From positions 279,956-343,955 of the forward strand of contig VXBM01000131.1 in the NCBI GenBank assembly GCA_013400155.1: a DNA stretch of 64,000 bases. The letters are read 5' to 3'. The notes beneath the pieces are model-generated. The model saw only the letters and a program-made list of their open reading frames with translations. It did not search any database and had not been told where the DNA came from. Shown here one piece after another: positions 36,791 through 50,205 of this stretch. The translations under genes were made by a program, and so were the position numbers. Origin of the DNA: Helopsaltes ochotensis (lineage: Eukaryota > Chordata > Aves > Passeriformes > Locustellidae). Every line of letters starts with the position of its first letter. Position 1 is the stretch's first letter.

Positions 36791-39330
36791 GGATTGTAAG
36801 GGAACAAATTATATTCCTTTTATGGCAATCATCTTCTCTTTTTTTTTTGTTGAGATTTATTTAAAGCAAAGTAATTGCAGAGGTGAAACTTCATAGGCAT
36901 AATTTAGATTTCAAGAAAGGGGGTAAGGAGGAGGAGATGAGGGTGGTTGTATTTTAAGACCTAGATGACACCATTAAGTAGCTGATATTCCTTAAGAAGG
37001 GATTCCTTGTAGAGTGAAATTCTTTGTCTTCTGCTATATTTAGAGAGACAGGTAGAGTAAATATTTAATAATTAAGCATTCCATTTTTGTAATGTTTAAC
37101 TTCTTAGCTACATTTTTTTTAGAAGTATACCTGCCTCCACCATTCCAGCTGAAGCAATGCTTAGCATCACATATATTTTCCAAGATTTCTTCCGGAGATG
37201 ACAACCTGTGTCAGTCCAGACCAGGTTGTATCCATCCGTTTCACTGGGATTTCATTGAACACCTTTGGCAGCTGGGAGCTGTAAGAAAAGGGATTAGAAA
37301 GTGTTTGTGTGACACACACTGATCCCAGCACCTGCTGATTGGATTGAAGTAATCCTTTTACAAGTTACAAAACTCTATTATCAGAGCATTGAGAGAGGGA
37401 GAGATGGTGATGCACCATCAAGGGTATATTAATTTAGGCAAACAGAACATAGGTTGCCATCTAATACACTTGTGAATTACAGCCATTCTTGCCCAAGTTG
37501 CACACTGGTCCAGCCTGGTAGGTAGTGCCTTACACTGCTTGTGGAAAGGTGATACTTCTCTAGCAAACCAGGGGCAATCATTTAACATTATTTGAGATGG
37601 CATGCTGAAAGCACAAGTGCTCTCTGTGTGCATGCTTAGGTGTCTACAATGAGCTTTACATCTAAAAATGTGAAACTGAAACTGTGGAATGTCATTTTTA
37701 TTGTTGGCTGGTATCACCATGGAAGTTAAATTATTTCCGAATAATACAACCTATTTGAAGCAATCTAGGGATATTATTCTCAACCACTTTTTTTTGTTGC
37801 TTTGTCAGAGAATTGCCTCCCTCTGGCTTTTTTTTAAGTTTTCCTTCATCACCTACCATATTATGTATGATATTAGTAGTGTTTCATGCCAAATTACAAG
37901 TAGAGCTTTTTTTTTTTTTTCAGTACATAACTGAAAAGCTTCAAAACTATTTTTTTCACTGGTGTAATCATGTCCTGAGAAATATGAGAACTATTAGATC
38001 AAAACACATCATGGCAGTAATATGGCTGCAAACGGGGGAGGAAAAATCATTTCTCAGTGTCTTTTGCAAAGAGAAAATACAAATTCCCAAGATTTTGTTT
38101 CCCATATTTTTTCATTTGTGGTTACTGTAAGCAGGAGATCTGGGATCACAGTTAGAAGGACAAGTTAGAAAAGAGGAAGGAGCCTTCAGCCTGAAATGAC
38201 TGACTAATCAGGTGATTGAATCCTGCTTCCAGTAAAGCAGTGGGTGCAGAACACTGCCCAGGATTGAAAGCATGTGAGGCTTTATAGGCAGATGATAATT
38301 TACTGAGATTTCTTCCAGATACAAGTTCTGTGAGATACTGACAAGGAGCTGCCACAACAGAATTTTTCATTTTATATGTCTATATAAGCCAAATATAACT
38401 ATCCCAATAAAGTCACACTTCTTTGCAGTTAATATTGAAAACTTGATATAAAGGATTAAAGCTGGTGTTGGTAACATTTATGGATTGATGCTTCAGAGAT
38501 GGAGCTGGTCTTGGTACCAGTTACAGGCTCAGCATTATTTGGATTGGTTGGATTAGAGCACCAGAAATAACTGTGGGACTTCCATGGAGCAACTAACTAT
38601 TGGAAAAAACTGATTTTCTTAACATGCTAGTTAATGAAAAGACTGAAATTGGTTGAGATAGTGCATCCTCTATTTATTTAAGTTCTGCTTTGCTAGGAAG
38701 AAAAGTAGGGAAGCATGGGCATAGTTTGGCTCTGCTGCCATGTTTCAACAGCACTGGAAGTTTCTTCATGGGAACATGTGACGAGCTCCCAGCCTTTTGT
38801 CTGTGCAAGGACACCAGGGCAGCTCAGGGAGAAAGACTGATCTTCTGCAAGCAAGACCCCAAACTTCAGTGTTACTATGAAACCATGCTGGGAAGTGAGA
38901 AATGCTTAAAAAGTGTGGAAAAAATGTTGTGGTGCTCTGCAGGATCTGAATATGGCTCAAAGTTGTACTAGTGTCACTGATCTCAGGGAGCTTTATTTGG
39001 TCAGCTCTGGACAAGTTTGGCTGCACCAAAATAGAAAATAAAGTAATAATTTTGTAAAAGAGGAGTGGAGAGCAGGAAAAGAGAAATGAACCTTTCTGTT
39101 GCTATTCCTTGAGTCCAGACTCCAGCCCTAGAGGATAATGGAGCACATATTAAAAAAGGAGTTACTGATTACCTAGAGAGAGATTTTTCAAGGGCATAAA
39201 AGGAAAATAAATGTAAGGGTGTCATTTAAGAGGACGGGGAAGGCTGGAGTCTTTCCTTTGTGTGTTTGCTAATCTCCTTCACCCTTTCCATTGGATAGCT
39301 GAACAATGAGTAAGAATATGCATAATTTTA

Positions 39331-39690
39331 TAAAGAGCAAATCTTGCCTGATTGCTTTTTATTTAAGTAAAACTACAAAACCCAGTAGATGAAGTGAAAA
39401 CAACGGATGTAATAGATACAGATTTTAATAAAGTCGTGACACTGTCTCATGAATAGTTAATTGAAAAATTAATGCCAATTTTTTAGAGGACAATTATGTG
39501 GATTGAAATGAGGCAAAAGGTTGATTTACAAAAAGTAATGATCGAAAGCTGTATAGGAGTGTCTGGCTGAGTATAGGAATTGCTCTTAGATCCAGTCATC
39601 TTTAACTTTTTAAATAATGATGTGGAAATGAGTGGAAGTGACAATGACTTTCATCACAGTCTGAAGTTCTGCACAGACATGATGACAGAG
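39331..39690 (+). pseudogene. Old CR1 LINE reverse-transcriptase remnant
   Basis: agagcaaatcttgcctgatt opens a region in which 39406-39450 reads DVIDTDFNKVVTLSH. This is recognisably the LINE reverse-transcriptase motif DVIYLDFSKAFDTVSH with a small deletion, followed by a stop. Near 39600 the string ctttaactttttaaataatg matches the 'LFNIFINDL' area, and tctgaagttctgcacagaca matches the 'KFADDT' area. Multiple frameshifts and stops show it is dead. Its true ends are unclear and it may reach 40300. Confidence 0.6.
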
Positions 39691-40960
39691 GAATAATTCA
39701 AAAGTTTGAAAATGTTAAACCTGAAAACACATACAGCAAATAAATTATCTTTGAAGAAAAGAGTCACAAGGAGACATATCTATAATTTGCATAGATCCAT
39801 TAATTCATGATCTGTGAAGACACTGGAATATATACAAGCAGAAATTCTGAAGAACAGCAATATTCTGAGCAAGCAGACTAAAGTTAAAATAAATGGCTTC
39901 TTGAACATGAGCAGCAAATTAAGTTTGAAACAGAAAAGCATCTCAAATGAAAACTAGTGTTCCTCATTGAAAATACTTGTATATTTCCAGGTATACAATG
40001 TATAGTTCAGAACAGTTAGAGTCCCAAGAAGTAGTAATGAACTGTGCTCTAGGCTTCTGCTTTAGATACAGAGCAGCCAAGTGTTAGAAAGATTCTAGTG
40101 AAGTACAAGAAATAACATTATTTGAAGACCTGGAAGCAAGTAATCAGATAGGCTGCTTCTGAATTCTATAGCACTGTGAGCAATATGAGTGGGAACAGAG
40201 AAATTTACTGTGAAGCCACTAATGATGAGGTATTAAGCCAGAAAATGGAAAGACAAAACCATATGTGGTGTTGAAAGCAAACTGGATTTATGCAGAAAAG
40301 TATTCCTCTAACATGTAGTCAATGCAATGTGTACTAAAGAAAACAAAGAAGTTCAAACAAAGTAGCAAGAATTCTGGGGTGTCCTGGGCCAAAACGGTGC
40401 AACCTGTGAATTAGCAAGGAACAAAGGCAAAAAAACCCTATTATTTAAATTAACTGACAAGAATACAAAGCAATTTTTTTTCAAGTATAGTCTCGTACTG
40501 CACAATTTGCTATATAATAGCTAAGACAAATTTTCTTCTCTACACGTTGCTTCTGAGGAACCCTGGGAAGCACGACGGCACTGCCTGGCCCTCTGCATCT
40601 CTGGAAAAAGCAGCAGCAGTTTGAAGGCAGTGGTCCCCACACTCTTGGGTGAACAGCGTGGGTTTGAGAGGTCACCATTCATAAGGATTAAGATAATTTC
40701 ACATCCATGTCTTCAGTTGACATTTGAAATTCGATTAGACCTGTTAAGGTCTGTCAATTTGAGTGCTGCACATATTTTCACTGAAAGATGCACCCTCAGT
40801 CATGAAAAAAAGTTTCTACTCAAGTACAGTATTGAAAGTATGGTGTCAACAATAATTGTGGCAACTGAAAATCAGCTAATAAAATAGGCAGCAAATACCT
40901 TGACAGATGCAAACCATACTGTCTCTGAAGACAGTATTGTGTTTCTCCATCCAAGTAACA

Positions 40961-41233
40961 AGTGATAGGACAAGAGGAAATGGCTCAAGTTGTACTAGAG
41001 GAGGTTTAGATTGGATATTAGGGAAAAGTTTTTCACCAAAAAGGTTGTCAGGCTCTGTAACAGGCTGCTCAGGGCAGTGGTGGGGTCACCACCATCTCTG
41101 GAAGTATTTAACAGACATATAGATGTGGTACTGAGGAACACGGTTTAGTGGTGGACTTGGCAGTGCTGAGTTACCAGTTGGACTTGATGATGTGAGACTT
41201 TTCCAACCTAAATGATTCTCTGATTCTATGATT
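40961..41233 (+). mobile_element. Avian CR1 LINE 3' fragment
   Basis: agtgataggacaagaggaaa begins a continuous match to the CR1 3' part. It continues with ttagattggatattaggga, acaggctgctcagggcagtg, catctctggaagtatttaa, gttggacttgatgatgtgag and ttttccaacctaaatgattc, ending in the diagnostic tctgattctatgat. This 5'-truncated copy of about 270 bp is the clearest evidence for an avian source. Confidence 0.9.
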
Positions 41234-43957
41234 TAAAGATTGACCCATCAATTAGAATTGAATAGTTATATTTTTAACCTTATTTAGTCACAGAGGATGC
41301 GTTGGACACCCCTCCTGATAAAAGAATAAAGAAAAAAATAAAGAAAACCGAAGTAGTTTGACACCCTAGTATAACATCAGCTGAGCACACAGGAAGCTCT
41401 AACAAAGCCATGTTCTACCAAAGCCAAACCAGGTCACTGTCTTCTGTGTTTTCACCTGTGTTCAGGCTTGTGGAATCTGTCTTAATACGTGCCTCTGGCA
41501 GCATCTCTTTAGCCTATTCATTGTCCTTGGAACAGCTTTTCATCCTCTGGCTGAAAGCTTCCCTTTTGCCTTACAACTGGTATGTCTCACACAGTAATAA
41601 TAGATTTTTTAATACATCCACTCTGTCTGCATGACGTCAGCACATCCTCCTTATCCCCGCAGCATGTTTGGTGGCAAGAGTATCTCCTCTGTCTAAACAA
41701 GAGAAAGTATTGGCTGGGCTACCAATTGTCCTTGCAGGTGAGGCCCCGTGGAAGGAAAATTAAGGTTAATGGAATTTAAGGTGCATCAGAAGACCTGTGC
41801 AAGCAGATGGTGTTTGTTTAAATAATAGCATATACTTGGGATTACAGGACTTGCCTTGTAGTGCACATATTGGTGAGGCTAGACCTCTGCTTTCTTCAGC
41901 AGGCTTGAGGAGCATTGCAATAACAGTGGTGACAACCTCTATTTATTTTACCTGCTGCTCTGGGACAAGGACAATCATGTCCGTGTTTGACATGTTGGTA
42001 ATGAATTTCTTTTGTACCAGGCAAACACTGCAGAATGTCTCATCAAAACATCCTAATTAAGGAGTGGATTTGAGTAGACATACAATCTCTAAAATATCAG
42101 AAGTTCCACTCAATTTAATGTACATCCAGCAGCTCCCAAGAGAGTGTTTCAAAATCACTAAGCTTCTGTTTAGCAAAGTGGGGATGAGCATAGAGGCTCT
42201 GAAGGACTGTGAATGAAAGATTACTTAACTCTAAGGGAATTGTCTGGCTCCTGAATGTTTTAAAGCAAGCTTCTTTCTCAGTAGCTTTTAAAAATGTGTG
42301 TAAAGCAGATGTTCATATGGGGCAGAGCCTTCCATGGGTCCATTCAAATAGTCAAACACCTCTTCAAAGTCTGTCAGGAAGTGCTCTGTGAGTCTGATTC
42401 ATGTGATGCAGAAATTGAACCACACAAAAAATGGTTGGATAAAATAAAGATTTCAGTGTGTTTTCATTTGAAAATTCATGTCTCTTTACACTCAAGATTA
42501 CCTGAAAAATTAGGGTAAAAGTAAAAACTTTTAAAGAGCATTGAGTTATTTAAAAGCAGTCAATTTACCTTAACTGTGAACTTTACCCTAACTGTGTCAG
42601 ATTTGATGATTTAAAAAGGAAATTAAATTTCTTTTCAAAATATAATCCTTGAAATCATCAAAGAGACAAGTTGGAGTCAACAGAAAGCTCCTTACTGCCT
42701 TCAGTCCTGCTTTAGGAATCAAATGTTCATGGCCCTTTTCCTACAGCTTTGTGGACCTACCAGTATTTTGGAGAGATTCAGTGTTGGCAGATCTGTATAT
42801 CTGCATAAAATGTCCCTGAAGTCTGTGGGACATTGGTGGATGGGCATGTCAAAATTAATCAGATTATAAAACTGTGGTTTAAAATGGGAAGATGCTACAG
42901 GCTGGTCCTCGACTGCCTGATCTCTGCTGCATGCTCAACAGCTGCTCTGAAGCCAGAAGTCTTGGCACTGTGGTATTGTAAGATTTTGCTATTTTTTCCC
43001 TTTGCCTCATAAAAATTCCTCCTGCTCTGGAGGGATTATCTTTTTTTTTCTTTTTTTTTCCTGTGATTTCAGTATACATATCCAGGCACAGATTTGCTAG
43101 GAGAAAAGAACAGGATCTTTAGCCTCCCTCCTTTCCCCGGTAGCAACAGCCTTTTGACAAGGACAAAGAAACTATTAGAGGATGCTTTCCTCCTGTTACC
43201 TTGCAAGTTAATGCTGGGAACGTGGTACCTGACCCACACACCCTGACACACGGCGCCCCTCTCCCAGCTCCTCGTCTGGCAGGTCACAGCTCTGTCCACT
43301 GCAATGCTTTTTCCTTCGTTATAGCAAAGAAGCAATCACACAGTGGGTGTTTTGATTGTATCTAGGCCACCACTATTTTTTGCCTCCTTTAGAAGCCTTT
43401 CTTCTAATGCAATATCTTTCTGTGTCCTTAAGGACGTCCATTCTGGAAGCATCGCTTCTTGAATTGGTTTTTCAGTACCAGGTTTGATTTACAAACCACG
43501 TGTAAAGGCGCAGGCGCCTGACAAACCCTGCACCAAACAAAGCTGTGTCAGGGGCTCTTTTGTCATCAAAAAACTGTTGGAGCTGCAAGAGGGAGCTGTA
43601 CCCTGCCCTGGCAGCCAGGTGGGAAGCACAGTGGCACAACCGCTTTGCAGAGCTCCTGTTTGGCAGAGGACAAGCTGCAAGCTTTTTACACCTTCTGTTA
43701 AACCTGTTGAGAGGGCGGGAGAGCCTTTCTTCTTTAAAGCACATTTGGGAAGAACAATTCGACATCACAGGGATTGTCTACGGGAAAGGTTTTCTAGGCA
43801 ATTAAAGTGCTTTTTATACATTACAGTGAATCCATTCTGGGAGCTTTTTCGAGACAAGGTTTGCTAAAGACTGGGTTGTGTTAGTGAATGTTCCAGCAAT
43901 AACCACTGTGACTGATTTTTGGGCCAGAAGCTCTGCTATTGACCCTAGTCCTGAGCT

Positions 43958-44024
43958 TGTCTCCTAAACAGTCTGTCCTTCTTAAGTCTGTTTAGGAGAC
44001 AGATTAACATTTAGGAATGTTAAT
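43958..44024. other. Two adjacent perfect stem-loops
   Basis: Stem 1 has arms TGTCTCCTAAACAG (43958-43971) and CTGTTTAGGAGACA (43988-44001), 14 bp with no mismatch around a 16-nt loop. One base later, stem 2 has arms ATTAACATT (44003-44011) and AATGTTAAT (44016-44024) around the loop TAGG. No open frame, promoter or U-run suggests a terminator-like role, and the stem is shorter than a miRNA precursor. The role is unknown. Confidence 0.85.
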
Positions 44025-45058
44025 TTCAACCTACCCAGTAAAGACAGTATGGAGTTTTATTTACAAATATGAACGGGATGTAATATGAGATGGTTCTCTT
44101 GCTTGTTGTAGGAGAAGATGGCAGGCTCTGCAAGGTAATGGGCTGTATAAGTAGGCTTAACATACCAGGTGATCACTTTCTTAATTTTAATGTTAAAGGG
44201 AGGGGAAGATTTCTGGGTTTCCCCACCCTTCCTCATTTCTGCTCTCCTCCCTTCACATACTTGGATTATTTTCTGAGCCATGGGGTGAAGGAAAAGGGTT
44301 TTAGTTCACTTTTCTCAAATCTTTGGCACTGAATTCCTATCCTCTGCTGGACAGGAGCTCTAGCCTTCGGAGATCTACAAAAGCTTAAGACCAGCACCAA
44401 TATACTTTGATCGCCCATCATTCCTGCCACAGCCAGTTTTCTTTGGTGATGCTTTTCCCAATCCTGTTAACTAAATGCAATGTACAATCTTTAGCAACAT
44501 ATATTAATATTAATTAACAACACCTCCTCAGTTCAAGGCCCTCTCTGTGCCAGTTCATCTGCAAGTTGAGTTTCTGATGACCCAGTGCTTGAGCCATGAC
44601 AGTTCAGCCTGGCAATTTTTTCATTCTTTTCAACACTTCTATCATTGTTGTGATGTGCATATGTGCTTGAACTTGACTTGTAAAATCCTTTATTTTGACA
44701 GAAATGGTTGTTTGTAGTAATTTTTGTCAATGGAGCTTTGTTTCTTTTCCATTGCCTGATGAAAGAGACATTTGGGCTTATGTTTTCTAGGCACTGAGGA
44801 AGAAAAAATTTCCTCCTAAAGCTCAGGGACTGGATGTTTCATACATTTCCTCTCTGTTAGCACCGGTACATTTTATCATTCTCATTTTTTATAGCACAAA
44901 TAGCCTCGAAGTTAACTCTCTTAAGAAAATAAATGAACCTTAAAACTGAGCCTCTTTCTTCCCCAAGCTCAGGATTCCCATGCATTGAGAAACATCCTTT
45001 TAGCTTAGCTTTCAGCCTAGCTAAGACAATGCTTAATGCAGTATTCTTTTAATTCCAG

Positions 45059-45206
45059 TCCTACATGGAAGATCACCTGAAAAACAAGAATCGTCTGGAG
45101 AAGGAGTGGGAAGCTCTGTGTGCTTACCAGGCTGAGCCCAACGACAGCACCGTGGCACAGCAGGAGGAAAATGTCCCGAAGAACCGCTCACAGGCTGTAG
45201 TACCAT
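45059..45206 (+). CDS. PTPRN2: PTPRN2 internal exon: start of the phosphatase-like domain
   Basis: This exon is 148 nt, 49 codons plus one base, beginning SYMEDHLKNKNRLEKEWEAL and ending NVPKNRSQAVVP with a split Tyr codon. EKEWEALCAYQ is the N-terminal helix of the receptor-type PTP domain. KNRS occupies the place of the phosphotyrosine-recognition loop, normally KNRY in active PTPs; Ser here instead of Tyr fits the catalytically weak phogrin type. KNKNRLEKEW distinguishes it from PTPRN. The acceptor is ttttaattccag and the donor is CAT|gtatgt. It is phase 0 at entry and phase 1 at exit, matching the next exon, which begins with AT to make TAT (Tyr). No frame disruption is seen. The domain acts on the cytosolic face of secretory granules. 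Confidence 0.95.
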
Positions 45207-45715
45207 GTATGTACACTTCCCTTTGCCTCACGGCGTTTTGAGTTCTTGATACGTTCCCCAGTATCCTTTGCACAGCGGTGAAAGCTGCCAAAGGCAGGTA
45301 AACAATGTGCAGGGGTTTCTGCGTGTCCTGGAAAGCTGTGGCTACAGCTGTGGGCTGGCTGCGTGTCCTGTTGTCGTATCAGACCCTGTTTATCTCCTTG
45401 TAAGCTGCATATATGTTACAAAAATGCACAGCTGTACCACATAACACTGCTGCTGCAGCTGTGCTGTCTCACAAAATTCCATAGCCAGAGTGATTTTTAG
45501 TGCTGGAATATACTGTCTGTATGTACAAGAGTGGCATCTGCAGCTATTCATTAGAAGTCTCTTCTTCTGACAAGATAAGTCGGTCTCTTGTCCATCCACT
45601 GTAGTACCAGCAGCATACAGGCACAGCTAGACGATTTGTTTATCAGATACTCAGCTGTACTGAAGGAGGCTCCTTTAGGCTTCAGTGGAGAAGTTTACAA
45701 ACTGGCTTCTCTCTG

Positions 45716-45768
45716 AAAAAAAAAAAAAAACACACAAAAATAAAAATAATGATTTAAAAAAAAAAAAA
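45716..45768. repeat. A-rich simple repeat
   Basis: A15, then cacacaaaaataaaaataat and another A13 run. It is low-complexity intronic sequence. Confidence 0.95.
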
Positions 45769-45840
45769 GAAACCGCTCTTTCCTGCAAGCAGCCACCTTC
45801 TGAGCTTGAAATAAAAGTAACATATTTTTCCTATGCAAAC

Positions 45841-45855
45841 ATATATATATATATA
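45841..45855. repeat. Short (AT)n repeat
   Basis: Seven AT units plus one base, shortly after the A-rich repeat. Confidence 0.9.
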
Positions 45856-46831
45856 ACTCATAGATTACATTGGTAGTGTATGGACACATATTTCATTAAG
45901 CAACCAATGAAACAAAAATGAAACTGAGAATATATGCACAATCCACAGCAACCAAAATGCTTTCAATCAGTGTGCCCACAATCCAGCTGGATAGCTCAGC
46001 AAGCATATATAGCTGGTTTAATTTTTAAAGTGCCCTGAAAACATTAATTTTCCCTAAGAGAGTCTTGAATAAGTAGTATTCCTCCTTTAGAAATGGGGAA
46101 ATGACAGGTAACACGTTTAGTAAATGTCATAGCCAGATTTAGAGTGAAGCTTCTTTGGAAGGACATGATAATTTAACTGAGCCCATCAGCCCCTGCATAT
46201 TTGCTTCAGCAGGGTTTGTCTCTTTTGTTTATGTAGTGGCTCTTTCTGCAATACTTTTCTACTCAGGAGAGGATTACAGCAACTTGGCAGTATTAATTCT
46301 CCTGAGTAAATATGGTGCTGGTCAAAAGCCTGTTGGGGCAGCAGCAGCAGTTTGCTGATTTCCATGTGTTTTCGGATCAGGCTTGTTGAGAAGTTCTAAA
46401 GAAGTCACCATGAAAGTTAAAGTAGTGCAAGCCTTCTGTGCCCTTTTACATCCTGAAAAAAAAAAAAAACCCAGCACTTAACTGACATGGGTGGCAGTGA
46501 AAATTTTCCATGAAAATATGTATTGATACAAGTTAATCTTCCTGCTTAAAGTGTTCTATCAATATGGACTAACAGTCAGACCATCTTAAGATATTTCAAG
46601 TTCCTGCTCATAAATTAAGCTAGACTGGTTTTGGTTGCTGCCACAGAGACAGCATGGGAGCTACAGATGTTGCCAGAAATTGGTGCTGGTTGTTTGACTG
46701 ATGTAGAAACTGTGCCTTCATGATACAATGAGCTGTAAGATGGAAACTTTCAGACTAGACTTTTCTGCCTCTGAATCCAGAAGTATCATGGCTGTGACAG
46801 TGCTAAAGGGCAGAAATTTTTAGCTTGGATG

Positions 46832-46970
46832 TCACAGAATAATTTGGGTTGGGAAAGACCTCTAAGATCATCATTGTTCATTTGTTAACCCAGCACTGCC
46901 AAGTCACCACTAAACCACATCCCTGAATACCACATGTACATGTCTTTTAAATACACTTAGGAATGGTGAC
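46832..46970 (-). mobile_element. CR1 LINE 3' fragment
   Basis: tcacagaataatttgggttg, ggaaagacctctaagatcat, cactaaaccacatccctga, ataccacatgtacatgtctt and taggaatggtgac are the reverse complement of the avian CR1 3' region. Homology ends abruptly after the ggtgac. The copy is moderately diverged. Confidence 0.85.
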
Positions 46971-49900
46971 AGACAGTCTGTCTCTTTTCATCATACTGTA
47001 CTCTGTGGAAATATCAGCAAGCACTGACCAGCCTTTGGTTCTCTGCCATTGCTTCTTCCATGGCATGTTTTTCCCATATCTGGGTCTAGACTGAATCAGT
47101 GCTGCCTGAAGGTGATTTGGACACAGTCACAGGTAGGGTGACTGCAGCTTGTCTGAAGTTTTAACTAAAAGTGTTTTAGTACATTTAAAAGGATAAAATG
47201 ATACATTTGCTTTGTTTTTTTCAATGTGGAAACTTTTATTACAAATATTAGTGCACTGGGAATTTTCCTTTTTTGACTGAATTGCACAGAATTACCTGCC
47301 TTCACTTTCTGAAGTTGCTGTGCACTGGTAAACAGCTGTCATGTTATATATGTTTAAACTACTTGCTACTTTGTTGATGGGTGGAAAGTATGGCATAGAG
47401 TTTAAACAATATTAAATTTTGATAAGGTGGTGGTTATTTTAGACTCTTAAGATTCGACTGAGATGAGAAGGCCCAGATTGCCCACTTTTTTAACTGTGTT
47501 AGACATTGAAACTATAGCAAAAAAGCCATAGATTTGCTTCATAATGCATGAAGAGGCAAACTTGATATGCTTTTGATATTCTACAGAGTTGTTATGCTAC
47601 ATTCAGTGTATTCTCGCAGAATAATGCCTTGTTAGCGTTTCCTTACCCCTTTCATATTCATAATCACCTTGACAAGGTAGAACAAGCTTGCCAATTCACA
47701 TAGATTTCCTCTTAGAAAGTCTTCAAATAAGCTTTAATATCATGTTGTATTTGCTTTGTGTTTTTCTTTCTGAACCAGTCTTGAAGTAATACAATACTAT
47801 TTTTACTGATTATATAACTGATTTAATTATTATCACAATTTTATCATAGCTTACTCTTGTACCTAACTTTTCTATTTTCTATTCTATACAAATAGCTTTT
47901 GAAATTCTTGATAGCAGAACACTATGACATTGCACTTAACTAATTACTAGATGAAAAAATTCTAACAATTCAAGTTACCTGGACCTTCTAGATTAACAAA
48001 ACTGTATCCTTTTAGCCAATCAAGAAGCAGATTGCTATAATTTAGGGCACACGGTGTTTATTTTTAGTGCTATAATTTAGTGATGTCTATTTTGTTTATG
48101 AATACATGAGCAGCTCAAGAAAAGCTTTCCAATTTTGTTTTCTCTTTTTTGCATCTCTGAAAAATAAGCCCATCTCAATGAGTCAATACTGTGTGTTTCT
48201 ATTTATATATCCCATGAATATATGCAGGTATTTTAAACATTTGGCAAACAACTTTTTGTGGTGAACATCTATCAAAAATTGTCCACCATAGCCGTGCCCA
48301 TAAGCAACCTGCTTATCTCTGTGCTTTGCCTTTCTTCTAAAGGAAAGCAAAGCATTTGGGGGCAGAACATGCACCCAGTTCTGAGGCTTCTTTGCCTTTA
48401 GAGCACAGCCTGAGGTTGTGCCCCAAAGATGGAACACCTGAGCAGAGGGTTGTGTGCATTATCCATGTCTCAAGTGCATGTGCAGATAGTGCTCTGAAAT
48501 GAATGAACCTGAGCAGTTCAGAGCAAAGAAAAGTTCCACTTTCTGCAGATCATTTACAGGCAAAATTATGATAATCAGCAGGTTGCGATTCTTCGTAGTC
48601 TTCAGGCTGCACCACTTTCATTCCTCAGTAGTTCTTCACTTTCTTAATTCAGTGGAATTCTCTGTAGTGCTTTGTATGAAAAAAAAATCAGTCTAAATCT
48701 AGAAGGAAGAAAATGATGATCCAGGCAAAATGTGCCAGGTTGATTGCTGTAAGATTTGCCGAATTCTGTGATGCCTGGATTCAGACAACCCAAATTCTTT
48801 TCAACCTTATATTTGTTGGTTCTGTTCCTTCAGAGGTATCTGATTAAAAGGAAACAAAAGACAGAGGGAAAATGTGAGTCTTACTTTTACAAGCTTTCAA
48901 TCTCCATCTAACAACAAAAATAATCTTCATTAAGTTGCAGGGCCACTGTGAGAGAAGTAAAAGACTGAGATGACATACTACTGTAGTATTGGTCACCGTT
49001 TAATAATTCACAGAGTAATGACATTTTATGCTCCACTAAGTCATTTAAGCACAAGAATCCAGTGGTTTTTGAGATGCCTAAAGTACTCAAGGTACTCGGG
49101 CAGAACTAGTAGGTATAACACCAGCTCTGTGGGAGACTTGTGACCATCCTGCCTGCTAGCCCAAGTGCTTTTAGGACTCTCAAGTATTAGTAGAAACCTA
49201 CGCTGAGGCATTGAAACCAAGTTTTCTGGGCATGAGTCTGTGAGATCGTAGATCAGGGTGCTGGAATTGAAGTGTCTCCATGTAGCTGCCTCCATACGAG
49301 CCAGGTGTCAAAGGCCCTGATACAGGAGCCAGTCACTGCTGGGACATCAGGAGAGCTGTGCAATGGCCAAAGTTGGTGCTTGGTTTATAGTGAAATGAGC
49401 AGTTTAAGGATGCCACTCTGTATCCTGTGTGAGCTTCAGACGCTCGTCTAACAGGGTCAAAGTCTTGGGGTCTTGTGTCCTGTTTGTTTTCCTTGTGCAA
49501 TGTCTCATTTACCCTACAATTTCTCAAACAGTCCATGCTCATGTTTAGCCACCTAAATCAAGCTCCATTAACCACTTCACATGAAGATATGTGTAGACAC
49601 TAAAACACAGCTTTTTCAGTCTATAAATTGAGATTTATATACTGCAAACTCATGTGTGTTTGCTTGCATCATGTCCTTGATGCTCTAACCTCGCTCTCTA
49701 TTTTATAATTTATATTTGACACGTACATAAAATACAGGATTGTGTTGGGTTTCTCTGGAGCTACAGGTTAATATTAACCTTCTTATTTAGGAAGCCTCTC
49801 TCTGCCACATGTATCCATCTATAAATTTTGCTTTTCTTTCAGCGGTGGCTTGGCTGGAGCAATAGCAAATGCAAAGCAGTTCAGCATTCAGCAGCAGCTA

Positions 49901-50120
49901 TTGTAGATACTTAAAATGATGATGAGTTGTAGTTTGGACAGATTGCAGTAGCTAGTAACAGCATTTGTCTTTTCTCTCACTTCCTTATTACCACCCCTCT
50001 CCTCTCCTATTTCTTCATTCATCTTTCTTTCTTGTTTTTTAGATTCATCTTATGCATCTTCCTTTTCCTTACTTTATTTCCTGCTTCTCCTGCTTCTCAT
50101 ATAATCAGTATGTAGTTTGC

Positions 50121-50142
50121 AATAAAAAAAAAAAAAATAAAA

Positions 50143-50203
<61 letters not shown>
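50121..50203. repeat. Very long poly-A tract
   Basis: An AATAAA-type start is followed by interrupted A runs, then 59 uninterrupted A at 50145-50203. It is preceded by pyrimidine-rich DNA (about 49980-50110). It may be the tail of a retroposed sequence or an expanded simple repeat; no source gene is recognised upstream. Confidence 0.95.

Positions 50204-50205
<2 letters not shown>

Larger units (their letters stand above)
21959..45058 (+). other. PTPRN2: PTPRN2 intron, 23.1 kb
   Basis: This intron lies between the juxtamembrane exon and the first phosphatase-domain exon. It carries a 22-bp tandem repeat (23441), a possible MIR remnant (23061), a 19-bp duplication (26140), a MIR-like SINE (33208), long poly-T (33427) and a hAT-type element (34190). 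It also carries CR1 fragments (34624 minus, 39331 plus old, 40961 plus), a second MIR-like SINE (36648) and a double stem-loop (43958). Positions 30600-31320 are AT-rich but complex, with several homeodomain-type cores. The intervals 27400-30000, 31600-33150, 37000-38900 and 41300-43450 hold nothing recognised. No protein or RNA gene is apparent. Confidence 0.85.

Noticed and set aside
43484..43867. A 127-codon plus-strand frame
   Set aside because: No family motif and no flanking splice context matching the gene. The region may be noncoding conserved sequence, but the evidence is too weak to annotate.
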